A stretch of DNA of 64,000 nt from Dugong dugon (GCA_030035585.1 CM057462.1:140146734-140210733), one strand, 5' to 3'; positions 47,172-59,874 are shown, counted from the stretch's first letter. Made by a program: numbers and translations. The notes: a model not told the origin generated them from the letters alone.

Positions 47172-48245
47172 CTGAACACAGTATAAGACAATAGAATTGC
47201 CCATATCCCTGTTGGAAATCTAGGACCCAGGCAATACGCTTTTTCTCCAGAAAATCCCATGTGTGAACTCTAATGGTGACCACATAGGAAGATACAAATA
47301 TCCTAAAACCGAGATTTATAGAATCTTTGCAGTTATAAGCTATAATGAAAGAGAGAGAGACAGATTTTTAAATCACTCAACTCCACAAAACTGTGCTTTG
47401 AGCAAAAACTGTGTTTGGCATTGATGATGGCAGTAGGCAAAATAGCTAATCTAATTTGGCTACTTCAGCAGCCTTTGATCCAGTATTAAGCAAGGTGATG
47501 ACAGACCATGATAGGAATATCAGCACAATATTTGGCTGACTTTCTAGGATACAAGGCAGCCAGGACCTTTTTAGACCTAAGTATTTCAGAAGTAAGAGTG
47601 TGATCCTCACTCGTCTGTACAGTATGAGACTGGGCAAACAGCCAAAGAATGCATCCTCTGGCAGGAAAACATCTCTGAGGCAAATATCCTGACATGTATT
47701 ACCCCTTCAGTGAGACAATGTGACATAAAGTGAAATCTTTGTGTTGTGGAAGAAGAACAGACATCAAGAAATCAATTAATCACTTAAAGCTAATAATGAG
47801 ACTTACCCTGAAGCAGTCAACTCTAGATTTAATCAGTCCTGAAAGAATGGCAGCCAACAGAAAATGCTATACTTTGGTATTCTTGGGCTTGCAAGATTTG
47901 GTTTCAGCAAACACAGTGAAATTATCAAGGTGGGAAGACATTCCAAAAGAGGCAAAAAAAATAACCACTGGGATTCCCTACTCACTGTTAAGGTGAAGGA
48001 GTTACTTCCTGATAATCAGTTTCCTTATGAGTCAGCATATAATGAGACGGGAAATGAATTGCTTCTATTCATTGAACTTACTTCGTCTCATCACTGGTAA
48101 AATCTAGGCCAGAATTTTTCCCAGCTCTAGGTCAGTGTCAAAGGGTAAATCTCTGGAATTAACCAGAGTTTAGTCAAATCCCCATACGCTATTTATATTT
48201 GAGAGAGTAGCAAGTCAACGATTAGATTAAATTATAGATGATTTA
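47172..48245. other. Sequence with nothing recognised
   Basis: About 1.1 kb. Frames at 47446-47695 (minus) and 47730-48100 (plus) are short, overlap each other and match no family I recognise. They are not called as genes. Confidence 0.5.
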
Positions 48246-48455
48246 AGGAGCTCTGGAGGCACAGTAGTTATGTACTCGGCTGCTAACCGAAAGGTTAGCA
48301 GTTCAAACCCAACAGCTGCTCCATGGGAGAAAGACAGAAGACATGGCAACCTGCTTCTGTAAGAGTTACAGTCTTGGAAACCCTATGGGTAGCTCTACTC
48401 TGTCTTATAGGGTTGCTATAAGTCAGAGCCTACTCTTTGGCACACAACAACAATG
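48246..48455 (+). mobile_element. AfroSINE, long form, with CACAACAACAA-type tail
   Basis: GGAGCTCTGGAGGCACAGTA begins the copy. The long-form module CCATGGGAGAAAGACAGAAG carries a small insertion. Its end GGCACACAACAACAATG resembles the RTE 3' terminus (GGCATCTAACAACAACAA at 21468-21484) more than the usual GGGTTTGGTTT. Confidence 0.9.
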
Positions 48456-49419
48456 TATGATTATATAATTACTGTATATTTTATTCTATTTTTTCTTTTG
48501 CATTTAGTACATATCGTTGCCTGTTGGAAATAAAAATACAAATATATAAAAGTCACATCAGCAGAATCACAATTCTAATTTCAAATACTTACAGAATTTT
48601 CTCTTACCTTCCTATACATACTGGTGTTCTTGTTGTGTATAAGTTTTAGCAGCAGCCATTTCTATTGGGAAAATAAAATGTTGACTCTAACAGCATCCGT
48701 GCTGTGTTAAAAATTACTTTGCACCAGGCAAACATGCAAATATATTAAAATTATCAAACAGAAATTTCAGTAAATGAAATCTACTTACTCAAAGTAATAT
48801 TTTCTTAGTTCCTCCTGTTATGAAGTTGTGTCTTGGCCATTAATGGCTGGCTTCCAATGCTCTTTGTTGTAGCACACATTCAAATGTGCCTTTCTCATGA
48901 AATTTAGACAAGGGTTCTTCAAATGTCTCCATGAGGACATCCACACTGTAAAGGTAGCTGACATAAGTGATGTGCTCTCTAGATGGTCTTGACAATTTTC
49001 TTTAATCCTCTCCCCTCTCATCTCTGTAGGCAGGGTACCAGAAATGATGGCCTAAACCTAACTAACATCTGTGGTAGTACATGCTTTCTTAACTTTCCTT
49101 TCCCCTCAACTTACCATCAGTAGCAGCTTTGTCTAGTCTCTCAATTTCAGAATCCTGCAGGCAAGAACACACTAGATTCTATGTTCACATATGTTCTCAA
49201 ATTCCAAAATTCATATATTAAGCTCTTGCCGACACTTTCTTACAGTACCTTATACTCATGGCGACATCAGGCTGGACCTATAAGATTTTGGATATTAGCA
49301 AAAGTCTCTCCATCTTATAGATTCTTCAGTCTCTCATTCAGGCTTGGGAAAAAACATTCCTTCTTTCCTCTGTGGGTTGGGAAATTGTACATTATTGCTC
49401 ACAAGTCCAAAGATCCAGT
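48456..49419. other. Sequence with nothing recognised
   Basis: No supported gene or repeat. A minus 67-residue frame at 48818-49021 shows no domain. Confidence 0.5.
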
Positions 49420-49578
49420 GTTGTTGTTGTGTGCCATCGAGTCAATTCCGACTCATAGCCACCCTGGATGACAGAGTAGAACTGCCCCATGGGGTTTCCA
49501 AGGAGCGGCTGGTGGATTTGAACTGCCGACCTTTTGGTTAGCAGCCTGAGCTCTTAACTACTACACCATCAGGGCTGC
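49420..49578 (-). mobile_element. AfroSINE, short form, minus strand, RTE-like tail
   Basis: The plus strand begins TTGTTGTTGTGTGCCATCGA, so the SINE tail on its own strand is a CACAACAACAA type. The body is GTAGAACTGCCCCATGGGGT, GGAGCGGCTGGTGGATTTGA and AGCCTGAGCTCTTAACTACT, and is well preserved. Confidence 0.93.
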
Positions 49579-50714
49579 AAAGCTCTAGTACTTCTTACTT
49601 ACCTCTTTTTTAAATATTTAATCTTTTGCTTACATAGGCTGGACTGGATGGTGAGATAAAGATCACATGAAAAGGTTACTTTCTGCCCTGAGTAAGTATC
49701 TTGCCTAATTTGGAATGAGTAGAAATTTAGTGGTGTTTTTTTTTTCTCCCAAATTGATGGTATAGCTAAAATTTTGAATCAACATGAAAAGTATCAATAA
49801 AATCTTTTTTATGCACTGTTGTAAGAAGACAATTCCTTTTGGAATTACTACGCAACCAATTATTATAATTTAGCCACAGCATTTTAATGATAATGCAGTT
49901 GATTTATTATTATCATTTATTAAACTTTTACAATGTGTTTAGCATAACAGAGTGGATAAGTACAACATGGTGACTCTCAATTGCAGATATATATAATATT
50001 ATTACATGTGTACTGTATAGTATTATTGCTACAGGCATGCTAATTGAAAGAGTCATGGGTGTTTGGAAGAGGATGAGTTGGATGTAGATTATTATAATCA
50101 CAGAAAAGTTTCAAGTAAGCCTTTAATTTGAAGGATGCATAGGATATGAACTATTATAGGGAAAGTGTTAACTCTGCAGCTATTGTAAGATACCAAATAG
50201 TGGAAATGGCTTTCATAGCATATTAATGATATGGAGGAAAGCTTGGTTATATTTGAATGAGAAAGTAGAAAAATCATGGTAGATAATTTTGAAGAGAAAA
50301 GATTGAGACTTATTGTGGAAGTTATTAAATAGCAAAAAAAAATTTAATAGAACTATTATAGTATTTAATTTGTGGAAAATATAGAAAACGATACTTTAAG
50401 AAATGATCTGTTTATGGTCTAAGTGTGATATGATTAAATTAAGAAAATAAATAAATTAAGCAACTAAAACCAAAATCATAATTTTCTATTGAACACATAT
50501 TGAGTAAAAACCTAGTAATAGAGAACATTGAGCATAATGAAAAATATAAGGCAATAGCTGTACCTTCAATAAACTTATATTCTAATTTAGGGGTTAATAA
50601 ATAAACAAGATTAACTTTTAAGATGAAATATTCTAGAGATTACTAAAAATAACAGTTTTGTACTGTTTGATTGTTAGATGAAGAAAAATAATTGAACAAG
50701 ATGCAGAGTAAAGG
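49579..50714. other. AT-rich sequence, nothing recognised
   Basis: About 1.1 kb. No supported gene or repeat. Confidence 0.55.
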
Positions 50715-52363
50715 AATTAACATTAACTCATTCATTAAACAATTGTTGAGAACCCATTAAATACCAGTCAGTGTTCTAGGAAGATACAGCAGTAAAAAAA
50801 AAAAAAAAAAAAAAAAGCAATATCTCTACCCAATAGTGCTTCTATTCTAATTCTGGGGGGATTACTGAAGGAAGGGACAAACAAGCAAACATATCAGATG
50901 GTAATAATTTAGGATAAAGGGAAGTAACAGTCCCAGTGAGGACGGGAGAAAAAAGAGTTATTTTATTCATGATGCTTGGGAAGGCTCTCATTCTTTAGAT
51001 CAAATTTAAGCAAAGGCTTTCATGGAATGTGGAAATGAATAATAATGATATATAAAATAATAATATTCTAGGAAGAATGGATAGAAAATGCAGAAGCCCT
51101 AATGCAGGAGAATACTCAATGTGTTTGAAAAAAATAAAGGAAATCAATGTCTGGAGTGGAGAAAGTGAAAGAGAAAGGAGTAGAGGGTGAAGGCAGAGAT
51201 GTAAGGGGTGACGATTTTGGTACACATGTATGTGTGTGGGGAAAAGGGCAGAGTACAGTATGTGGGATTTCTTAGGTCATTATGAAGTCTTTTGTTTTTA
51301 TTCTCAAAGAGATATCAAGATATTGGTGGATTTCAAGCAAGGAAATATCCACAGGGAGAACATTCTGGAGACAATTGCTAATGAAAAGATGTTGCGAGGT
51401 GAGGTCATTAGTGACCTTGACAAGTACTATTTTGGTAGGATGGTGAGAGAAAACAGCTTCTTGATATATGCTGAGAAAGAACAAGAGTAAAGGAGCAGGA
51501 AACAACAAGAATAGATAACTCAAAGTGCTTTACTAGAGAGCAGAAAAATAGGGTAGCTTCAAAGAAAGTGGCTTATAGAGAAGTGATTTTTTTGTATATT
51601 AATTTAATTTTAAGTTATAAATTTATTACAGCAAGTTTGTATGATGACAGGAATGCAAGAAAGAGAGGGAAAAATTGCTGGATTGTTATTATTGAGTAGG
51701 CAAGGGGAAATGGTTTCACTCTACAAATTAGATGATAGCAAAGGTAGGAACATTAGAAGTTTATTCATAGTAATCAAAGGGAAGGCAGAGCACATCTATA
51801 CACACAGGTAGGTTAGTAGATTTGGGAGTATATGGCAGTTTTCTATGATTATTTCTATTTCCTCAGTGAAATAGGAATAAGAAGTGATGGAGAGGGGCAA
51901 CGAAAGAGAAGAAAAAGTAGGAAATGTTTATCTAGGAAGGAGATTGAATGGATTAGAGACATGTATTAGGATTCTTAGGTAGCACCATGGACCCCTTAGA
52001 GGTTGATGGTCCTGAATTTAAAGTGAAACCAGACAGCATGACTGTAGTTTTTCTCCATCCACATTTAGCTACCATGGATATATATGAGAATGAGAACAGG
52101 GTTTGTAGACTTCATCTGTGCTGGTTTCTGTCAAGCTAGAGTAAGCAAAGGAGAGAAGGCTAAAGGAATTAAGGATGTATGCACTGGAATGGGTTTTACA
52201 AAGGGCCATGGGGTCAAAGCTCTATAATCAGGAGATATGACAGGAAGAAGGGTTGAAATGTTTTTAAGATTTATGAATTTTAGATCTTGGTAGGAACAAA
52301 GATGCTTTGAAACTGGAGTACTCAAAGAAGTGCATTGGAACATTGAAGATGATTATTGAACAA

Positions 52364-55012
52364 TTGTTGCTGTTAGGTGTTGTCAAGTCAGTTACGACTC
52401 ATAGCCACCCTATGTACAAGAGAACGAAACACTGCCTGGTCCTACACCATCCTCACAATCATTATGCTTGAGCCCATTGTTACAGCCACTGTGTCAATCC
52501 ATCTACTTGAGGGTCTCCCTCTTTTTCACTGACCTTCTACTTTACCAAGCAGGATGTCCTTCTCCAGGGACTGATCCTTCCTGATAACATATTCAAAGTA
52601 TGTGAGAAGTAGTCTCATCATCTTTGCTTCTAAGGAGAATTCTGGTCGTACTTCTTCCAAGACATATTTGTTTCTTCTATTTGGCAGTCTATGGCATATT
52701 CAATATTCTTCACCAACATCACAATCGAAAGGCATCAATTCTTTCTTGGTCTTCCTTATTCATCGTCCAGCTTTCACATGCATATGAGGTGATTGAAAAC
52801 ACCATGGCTTGGGTCTTGCCTACTTTAGTCTTCAAGGTGACATCTTTGCTTTGCAACACTTTAAAGAGGTCTTTTGCAGCAGATTTGCCCAATGCAATGC
52901 ATCTTTTGATTTCTTGACTGCTGCTTCCATGGATGTTGATTGTGGAATCCAAGTAAAACGAAATCCTTGACAACTTTAATCTTTTCTCTGTTTATTATGA
53001 TGTTGCTTATTGGACCAGTTGTGAGAATTTTTGTTTTCTTTATGTTGAGGTGTAATCCATAATGAAGGCCGTGGTCTTTGATCTTCATTAGTAAGTTCTT
53101 CAAGTCCTCCTCACTTTCAGCAAGCAAGATTGTGTCATCTGCATAATGCAGGTTGTTAATGAGTCTGCCTCCAATCCTGATGCCCCATTCTTCTTCATAG
53201 AGTCCAGCATCTCAAATTATTTGCTCAGCATGTGAATTGAATAGGTATGGTGAAAGGATACAACCCTGATGCACACCTTTCCTGACTTTAAACCACGGAG
53301 TATCCCCTTGTTCTGTTTCAACGACTGCCTCTTGATCTATGTACAGGTTCCTTGTGAGCACAATTAAGCGTTCTGGAATTCCCATTCTTCACACAATATT
53401 ATCCATAATTTTTTATGATCCACCACACAGTTGAATGCCTTGCATAGTCAATAAAACACAGGTAAACATCTTTCTGGTATTCTCTGCTTTCAGCCAGGAT
53501 CCATATGACATCAGCAATTATATCCCTGGTTCCATCTGCTCTTCTGAATCTAGCTTGAATTTCTGGCAGTTCCCTGCTGATATACTGCTGCAGCTGCTTT
53601 TGAATGATCTGCAACAAAATTTTACTTGTGTGTGATATTAACAATATTGTTCGATAATTTCTAAATTTGGTTGGATCACCTTTTTTGGGAATAGGCATAA
53701 ATATGGATCTCTTCCAGTTGGTTGGCCAAGTAGCTGTCTCCCAAATTTCTTGGCATAAGCGAGTGAGCACTTCCAGCTTTGGATCAGTTAGTTGAAACAT
53801 CTCGACGGTGTTTCGTCATTTCCTGGAACCTTGATTTTACCCATGCTTTCGGTGCAGCTTGGACTTCTTCCTTCAGTACCATCGGTTCCTGATCATATGC
53901 TGCCTCCTGAAATGGTTGATCATCGACAAGTTCTTTTTGGTATAGTAACTCTGTGTATTCCTTCCATCTTCTTTTGATGCTTCCTGCATCATTTAATATT
54001 TTCCTCAGAATTTTTCAATATTGATGTTATTCCACAACTGGTCTGGTTTTCAGTCATTAGTGTTCAATGCGGCAGATCGATTCTTGAGATGGTCTCTAAA
54101 TTCAGGTGGGATATATATACTGAAGGTCGTACTTTGGATCTCAAAGACTTGTTCTAATTTTCTTCAGTTTCGACTCTAACTTGCATATGAGTGATCGATG
54201 GTCTGTTCCACAGTTGGCGCCAGGCTTTGTTCTGACTAATGATACTGAGCTTTTCCGTCTTCTCTTTCCATGGATGTAGTAGATTTGATTCCTGTGTCTT
54301 CTATCTGGGAGGTCCACGTGTAGAGCCACCCTTTATGCTGGTGAAAAAAGGTATTTGCAAGGATGAAGTCATTGGCCTTGAAAAATTCTATCATATGATC
54401 TCTGGCATCATTTCTATCACCAAAGCCATATTTTCCAACCACCTATCCTTCTTTGTTTCCAACTTTTGCATTCCAACCACTAGTAATTATCAATGCATCC
54501 TGATTGCATGTTCAATCAATTTCAGACTGCAGAAGTTGGTAAAAATCTTCAGTTTCTTCACTTTGGCCTTAGTGGTTAGTGCATAAATTTGAATAATAGT
54601 CATATTAACTGGTCTTCCTTGTAGGCATATGGATATTACCCTATCACTGACAGCATTGTACTTCAGGATAGATCTTGAAATGTTCTTTTTGACAATGAAT
54701 GCAACGCCATTCCTCTTCAAGTTGTCATTCGCAGCAGAGTAAACCATATGATTGTCTGATTCAAAATGGCTAATACCAGTCCACTTCACTCACTAAGGCC
54801 TAGGATATCAATGTTTATGCATTCCATTTCATTTTTGACGATTTCCAATTTTCCTAGATTCATACTTGTACATTCCATGTTCCAGTTATTAATGGATGTT
54901 TGCAGCTGTTTCTTCTCATTTTGAGTCATGCCATATCAGCAAATGATGGTCCAGAAAGTTTGACTCCATCCACATAGTTAAGGTTGACTCTACTTTGAGG
55001 AGGCATATCTTC
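52364..55012 (-). mobile_element. RTE (BovB-like) LINE, minus strand, 5'-truncated, internal deletion
   Basis: The 3' end is at 52364 (TTGTTGCTGTTAGGTGTTGT) and the element runs to about 55012, where it is cut within the N-terminal coding region (ACTCTACTTTGAGGAGGCAT). Compared with the copy at 12643-15859 about 300 bp is missing around 54005-54030 (the linker before the reverse transcriptase). No clear target duplication was found. It interrupts the L2. Confidence 0.92.
52719..54960 (-). pseudogene. RTE endonuclease/reverse-transcriptase ORF, degenerate
   Basis: Minus-strand pieces: 54789-54490, endonuclease (MKWTGISHFESDNHM, GVAFIVKKNISRSILKY, RPVNMTIIQIYA); 54442-54141, endonuclease C-part (NDARDHMIEFFKANDF, GTDHRSLICKLE); 53800-53399, reverse transcriptase (FQLTDPKLEVLTRLCQEI, FMPIPKKGDPTKFRNYR, LPEIQARFRRADGTRDI, VYLCFIDYA). 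YADD (TATGCAGATGAC) lies at about 53132-53143. 53127-52719 is the C-terminal region (ESEEDLKNLLMKIKDH, GKSAAKDLFKVLQSKDV). This is the best preserved RTE coding sequence in the window, yet frameshifts and the linker deletion disable it. Confidence 0.88.
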
Positions 55013-55265
55013 CCTAGGAGGGTGGGGGTGTTGAAGAAGGGGATGCTTGATATTGAGAGTATTCAAGGTTTATAGTTAGGTAAGTATGAGATTTAAACTA
55101 TAACCTCAGGAATGGGTAGCTGAGGTAGTTGGACAAGCTCAGAGAAGCCTAGGTATTAGAAGGATTATCTGCATGAACATTGAAATCATGGAAACTCATG
55201 GGAGTGAGCCATGAGCCAATCTGCTCCAGGAATAAGGAGGAACCCGGGTAATAGAAAAAGTAGTG

Positions 55266-55394
55266 GTTGTTGTTAGATGTCATCAGGTCACTTCTGACTC
55301 ATAGTGACCCTATGTACGACGGAAAGAAACACTGCCTGGTCCTGTGCCATCCTCACAATGCTTGAGCTTATTTTTGCAGCCACTACGTCAAAGT
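55266..55394 (-). mobile_element. Short RTE 3' fragment, minus strand
   Basis: TTGTTGTTAGATGTCATCAG, CACTGCCTGGTCCTGTGCCA and TTTTTGCAGCCACTACGTCA match the last 130 bases of the RTE at 52364-52490. It is heavily 5'-truncated and lies about 250 bp beyond the larger RTE. Confidence 0.9.
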
Positions 55395-56244
55395 AGAGGA
55401 GAGTATAAATGTGAGGCCTGGGCTTCAAAGTTATATTGCACACATGAACAACAAGATTAAAGTGTGATAGCAAAATGGATACTTCCATGGTCATTATATT
55501 AAAAATATGTAGGATTCATTTCCTTTAGCTTTGACTGCATGGTTAGGTGTGGTTAAAAATGCAGAGATTCACATTAAGAAATAATGAATCATGAGAGTTT
55601 TCTTATATGAAAATTAAATATCAACAAAACAATTCCAGAAATCCAACAAGCCAGTACATGAGTGATTGCCAAATGAGTTATACAGACAGTTTGTTTTATA
55701 AGTTCAGAAAAGCAAGAGGTCATCAGTTAAGTGAGTTGGAAAGAGTTTTTAAATATGTATGAAGTATTCTCTGGATCAAATCAAAAGGATCATGTCTAAA
55801 CTAGCTTTTAAGCAACACCTATGATAGGATATATACCCCATGGGGGCTCAGTAAGGGCTAATTATCATAATATCAAGGGTGAGAGGCATCTTATCTAATC
55901 TAGCCCTCAGGCATTAGAATTAAACCATCCTAGATAGATGAGAGGCTAAGTTTGAAACCATTCCTTGAGAAAAACTGTTCATAACCATTTCTGTTTAAAA
56001 CCTTTTTGTTTTTAAACCTAATCTCATCCTCTATGCAATTATTTTTTACTAGGGTATATCTCTAGGCAATTAAATCATAAAGATGAAATAATCCTATTTT
56101 CTAATTATTGTGTCTTGCTTGCATGAATTTCTTCTTTTTCTTGCACAGAAAAAGTCAAAATAAAGTCTAGATAGAGTACACACGTGAAGCCCAGGTATTT
56201 ATTTATCCATTCCCTTATACAATATGTATTTTTGCATCAAGTAC
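55395..56244. other. Sequence with a possible very old repeat
   Basis: No gene. 55875-56040 (CATCTTATCTAATCTAGCCC and CATCCTAGATAGATGAGAGG) resembles a very old mammalian repeat I cannot name; low confidence. Confidence 0.35.
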
Positions 56245-56670
56245 TATTTTATTGCTACATAATAAACTGTCTCAAACTTAGCAGCTGAAAACAATACATT
56301 TATTATCTTATGGTTTCAACCGGTCAGGAATCTAGGAGCAGATAAACTCTGGTTCTGGCACATCATTTTTCAAGAGGCTTCAGTCATTTCAAGGCTTAAA
56401 TGAAGGAAATTTTGCTTTTAAGATCCCTCAAATGGCTGTTGTCAGGCTTCAGAATATCCTCTCCTAAACCCATCATGTGAGGGTTTCCACAGGGCTGCCT
56501 CATGACATGTAGCTGGCTTCCTCCTGAAGCAAGTAACCCAAGAGAAAGTGAGAGAGAATACCAAAGGTGAAAACTGCAGTCTTTTTCATAACCTAGTATT
56601 AGAAATGACAATCTATCACTCCTGCCATATTGTATTTTTTCGAATATGGATTTCCACATTCAAAGAGGTG
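56245..56670 (+). mobile_element. Old mammalian interspersed repeat, second copy
   Basis: GCTACATAATAAACTGTCTC, TAGCAGCTGAAAACAATACA, CAGGGCTGCCTCATGACATG and AGTAACCCAAGAGAAAGTGA follow the same pattern as the SINE-split repeat at 22085-22680. The two are old, diverged members of one family. The 87-residue minus frame inside is incidental. Confidence 0.6.
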
Positions 56671-56724
56671 AAAGTCATTGAGAACCACAATCCTGCAGTT
56701 GTGCTATGATTTGTCTAATCAAAA

Positions 56725-57150
56725 GCATAACTCAGGCAATATGGCGGTGTGGAAGGACCATGGCTTTGAGTCAGATAGATCCAAGTTGCAATTCCATGCC
56801 CTCCTTACTTAAAGCAAGGTACTTAATCTCTCTAAGCTGTAGTTTTCTCATCTGTAAAATGACAGTCATTATATTTATCTTACTGTTATGCATTATGCCT
56901 TAGGAATTCAATAAATGTGTTTTTGTTTTTGAGTAATCTGCTTAGTGTAGTCAAAAAAGCCAGGCTCATTGCTGTCTTGTAGATTCCGGTTCATAGTGAC
57001 CCTATAGAACAGAGTAGAACTACCCCATAGGGTTCCCAAGGAGTGGCTGGTAAATTCAAACTGCTGACTTTTGGGTTAGCAGCCAAGCTCATAACTACTG
57101 GGCCACTAGGGCTCCCACTTAGTGTAGTAGGTTCTCAATAATTACAAAGG
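56725..57150 (+). mobile_element. MIR SINE interrupted by an AfroSINE
   Basis: GGACCATGGCTTTGAGTCAG, CAAGGTACTTAATCTCTCTA and GTTTTCTCATCTGTAAAATG are classic MIR wording. The 3' part, TAGTAGGTTCTCAATAATTA, continues after the inserted SINE. Confidence 0.85.
56941..57128 (-). mobile_element. AfroSINE, short form, minus strand, with perfect 11-bp duplication
   Basis: 56952-57117 lies between identical CTTAGTGTAGT at 56941-56951 and 57118-57128. It runs from CAAAAAAGCCAGGCTCATTG to GGCCACTAGGGCTCC. The target was the 3' part of a MIR. Confidence 0.95.
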
Positions 57151-58659
57151 TATAAAGAGAAAAATCTAAGTTTCCCAAATGAAAAAAATAATCCATCTTG
57201 TTAAATTTCCCAATAAAGATAGGCAATTACTGAAGACATCAGAAATGACTAATCTTTAGAGGACATATGGGGAAGAGGTAGTAGGAAAAAAAAAAAAAAT
57301 CACACTGGAAAACATACCAAAAGGTAACACCTCAGAAAGTGAAAGGTATCTTTTGCTGTGATCTTCTCCAGTTTAACATATCCATGGGTGACCTGAAGGA
57401 AGTATTACTGACTACTTAAGAGTTTTATTTCCTCTCAGGGTTTTAAGGGAAAGCAATAAAGGACATACAGAAGTTTTCTTTTAACTTTTTAAGTCAAGTC
57501 TGCAGTTTAATATATCAGGCATGGATTAAAGCCAAATATTGAGAGTTTGCATCCAACCAAGCCTCCTCAATGTTACAGAACTCACTCCCAAAGAGGAAAT
57601 TGGCTTTAGGTGACTGGATGGTGGAAAGTACACTAGAGAAGGGAGAAAGCTGTAAAAAATATCTAATGTACAATTAGCATATAATTGGTCAATTAGTGTG
57701 CGATAGTGTGTGTAGAAGGTTTATACAGGCATTAAAAAAAATTTAGTCATTTTATAAACTGCATCCAGTATTGGAAAAAATATATGATGAGGGAAAGATA
57801 ATTGGTTTTACTTCAGGCATTTCCCTTTATTTTTCTGTTAGTAGGATTTTATTGTTTTTGTTTTTCATGAACAGGTCAGCTAGGGAAAAAAAAAGACAGA
57901 AAAAAATTATGTTTCTTTTTGGTGCATTAAAATTCATAAAATTAAATAGAATGAATTGTGTTAAAAGTTTACTGAAAAAAATAAATTAGCGATATCACTA
58001 ATAATGTGATTACTCTTATTGATACATCATTTCTACCATGAAAAAGTTTTTTTGATAACTTCCCTGAAAAATTAAAAAATAAGCTAGCCTTAATAACATA
58101 ATTGGAAGGGAACTGAATACTTCTAATTCATGTATTTGTTTTATCATCTCTCTACTTAACTATATTCCAAGCTATCATATTTATTTCTTCAGAAATAAAC
58201 AAACCCAGACCAAGTCATAACTTTTTTTTCTATAACCAAAACATATCTTTCTAAAATCCAATTGTTTGGTATCAGAGGAATTTTTAAGACAAAAATAACT
58301 GAGACTCTGATTTGTCATCAAATAGAAGGGTTTTTCAAAAGCATGTTGGAATAAAAATAAAATGAAACAGCAGAAGAACAACTAGAAGATCTATACCTTA
58401 ACCTGGTCTAGGTATGCGCAAAACTAGCTCTGTTAACTACTATTGTTATCAGAATATTGATTTAACCTTTATAAGTGTTGGTTTTTCATACAGGGAGTAA
58501 GTACTAATACATAATCCATAGGATTGTTGTAATTCTTAAAAAAGATTCTTCATGAGTTATCCTCAATTACAGGACTGGCATGTGGTAGAAGCTCAAAAAT
58601 ATGAGCTGTTATCTTTATTATTATTACAATTTGAACTTAAAGCAATGAATATACTTTTG
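57151..58659. other. AT-rich sequence, nothing recognised
   Basis: About 1.5 kb with no supported gene or repeat. Frames at 57771-57989 and 58181-58381 have no domain. Confidence 0.55.
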
Positions 58660-59080
58660 TTAGTTATCTAGTGCTACTATAACCGAAATATCAATAGTGG
58701 ATGACTTTAACAAACACAAATTTATTTTTTCACATTTTAGGAGACTTGAAGACCAAATTTAGGGCGCCAGCTCCAGGGGAAGGTTTTCTCTCTCTATTGC
58801 CTCTGGGGGAACGTTCTTGTCTCTTTTTAGCTTCTGTTTCTTGGTTCCTTGGTGATCTTCATATGGTATGGCATCTATCATCCTCCATCTGTGCTTTTTT
58901 GCTGCTTGCTTATTCTGCTCCTTTATATCTCAGAAGAATTGACTGTAGACAAAACCTCCACCACATTGCCTTGTTAACATAACAAAGAAAATCCTGTTCC
59001 CAAATGGGATTATAATCACAGGTATGGTAAAATTTACATCAATATATTTGGGAGACACAATTCAATCCCTAACATTCTTT
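58660..59080 (+). mobile_element. Old interspersed repeat of uncertain class
   Basis: GTGCTACTATAACCGAAATA, TGGATGACTTTAACAAACAC, AGACTTGAAGACCAAATTTA and, at the end, TTGGGAGACACAATTCAATC follow a widespread mammalian repeat pattern (the 'CTATAACnAAATACC...GACACAATTCA' type). I cannot assign the class with confidence. The plus frame at 58701-58982 is part of it and not a gene. Confidence 0.5.
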
Positions 59081-59189
59081 CACAAGTAATAATTAAACAA
59101 ACTTACAAGATCCAGAAAGGTTGGTAGAAATGAACTTCCTGTTCTCTATTCATTAAATAGAAATGTATAATGAAAACAGTGGGTGAATG

Positions 59190-59870
59190 ACAGTAAAAGA
59201 ATAATCCATAAGGGAAAAAAATTGATAAATTGGACCTCATAAAAATTAAAAATATTTACTCTGTGAAAGAATCAGTTGAAAAGACAAGCTACAGAGTGAG
59301 AGAAAATGGTTGCAATTGTTAAAAACTGGAAACAACCAACATGCTTCACTAAGTAAATGATTAAACAAAGAGTGGCACATCCATACTACTTGGCAATAGA
59401 AATAAATGAATATTAATTCATTCAGTATTAATATATTAATTAATTAATATATGCAACAACTTAGATAGCTCTCAAGGCCACAAACTGTATGATTCCACTG
59501 ATATAACATTCTCAAAATGACAACATTATGGAGATAGAAACTGGTTAATGGTTGCCAGGGGTTAGGGATGCTGAGAGAGAGATGTGACCATAAAGGGGTA
59601 ACACAAGGGAGAGCTTTGTAACGATGCACTGGTTCTCTATCTTGACTGTGGTGGTGGCTACACAAATCTACACATACAATAAGATGACATGGAACTATAC
59701 ACACACATTGTACCAATGCCAGTTTCCAGGTTTTGATATTATGCCATAATTATGTAAGATGTAACCTTTGGAGGAAACTGAGTAAAGACTAAACTGGCCC
59801 TCTCTTTGCAACTTCTTAGGAATCTATAATTATTTCAAAATACAAAGGTGGAGTGGAAATTATAGGTGAA
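59190..59870 (+). mobile_element. Old L1M 3' end
   Basis: AAATTGATAAATTGGACCTC and GAAAAGACAAGCTACAGAGT are the end region of L1M ORF2. After an internal deletion come AACTGGAAACAACCAACATG, TGGTTGCCAGGGGTTAGGGA, CATTGTACCAATGCCAGTTT and AATTATTTCAAAATACAAAG, which form the old L1M 3' UTR. Ancient relative to the other L1s here. Confidence 0.8.
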
Positions 59871-59874
59871 AAAA

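Larger units (their letters stand above)
50715..55240 (-). mobile_element. Old L2 LINE, minus strand, split by an RTE
   Basis: The 3' end of an L2 in reverse begins near 50722 (CATTCATTAAACAATTGTTG and AGTGTTCTAGGAAGATACAG). 50840-52360 reads as the antisense of L2 reverse-transcriptase sequence. On the minus strand HHPTKIVLVKVTNDLTSQ (about 51455-51400) matches the CR1/L2-type HHSTETALVKVTNDL motif. Sequence at about 55013-55240 (GTTGAAGAAGGGGATGCTTG onward) plausibly continues the same element beyond the RTE. The assignment of the first 1.6 kb is good and the continuation less so. Confidence 0.72.

Noticed and set aside
47446..48100. Cluster of overlapping frames on both strands
   Set aside because: The frames overlap each other, none matches a family I know, and no splice or promoter signals were convincing.
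58701..58982. 93-residue plus-strand frame with hydrophobic stretches
   Set aside because: It lies inside an old interspersed repeat and probably reflects that repeat.
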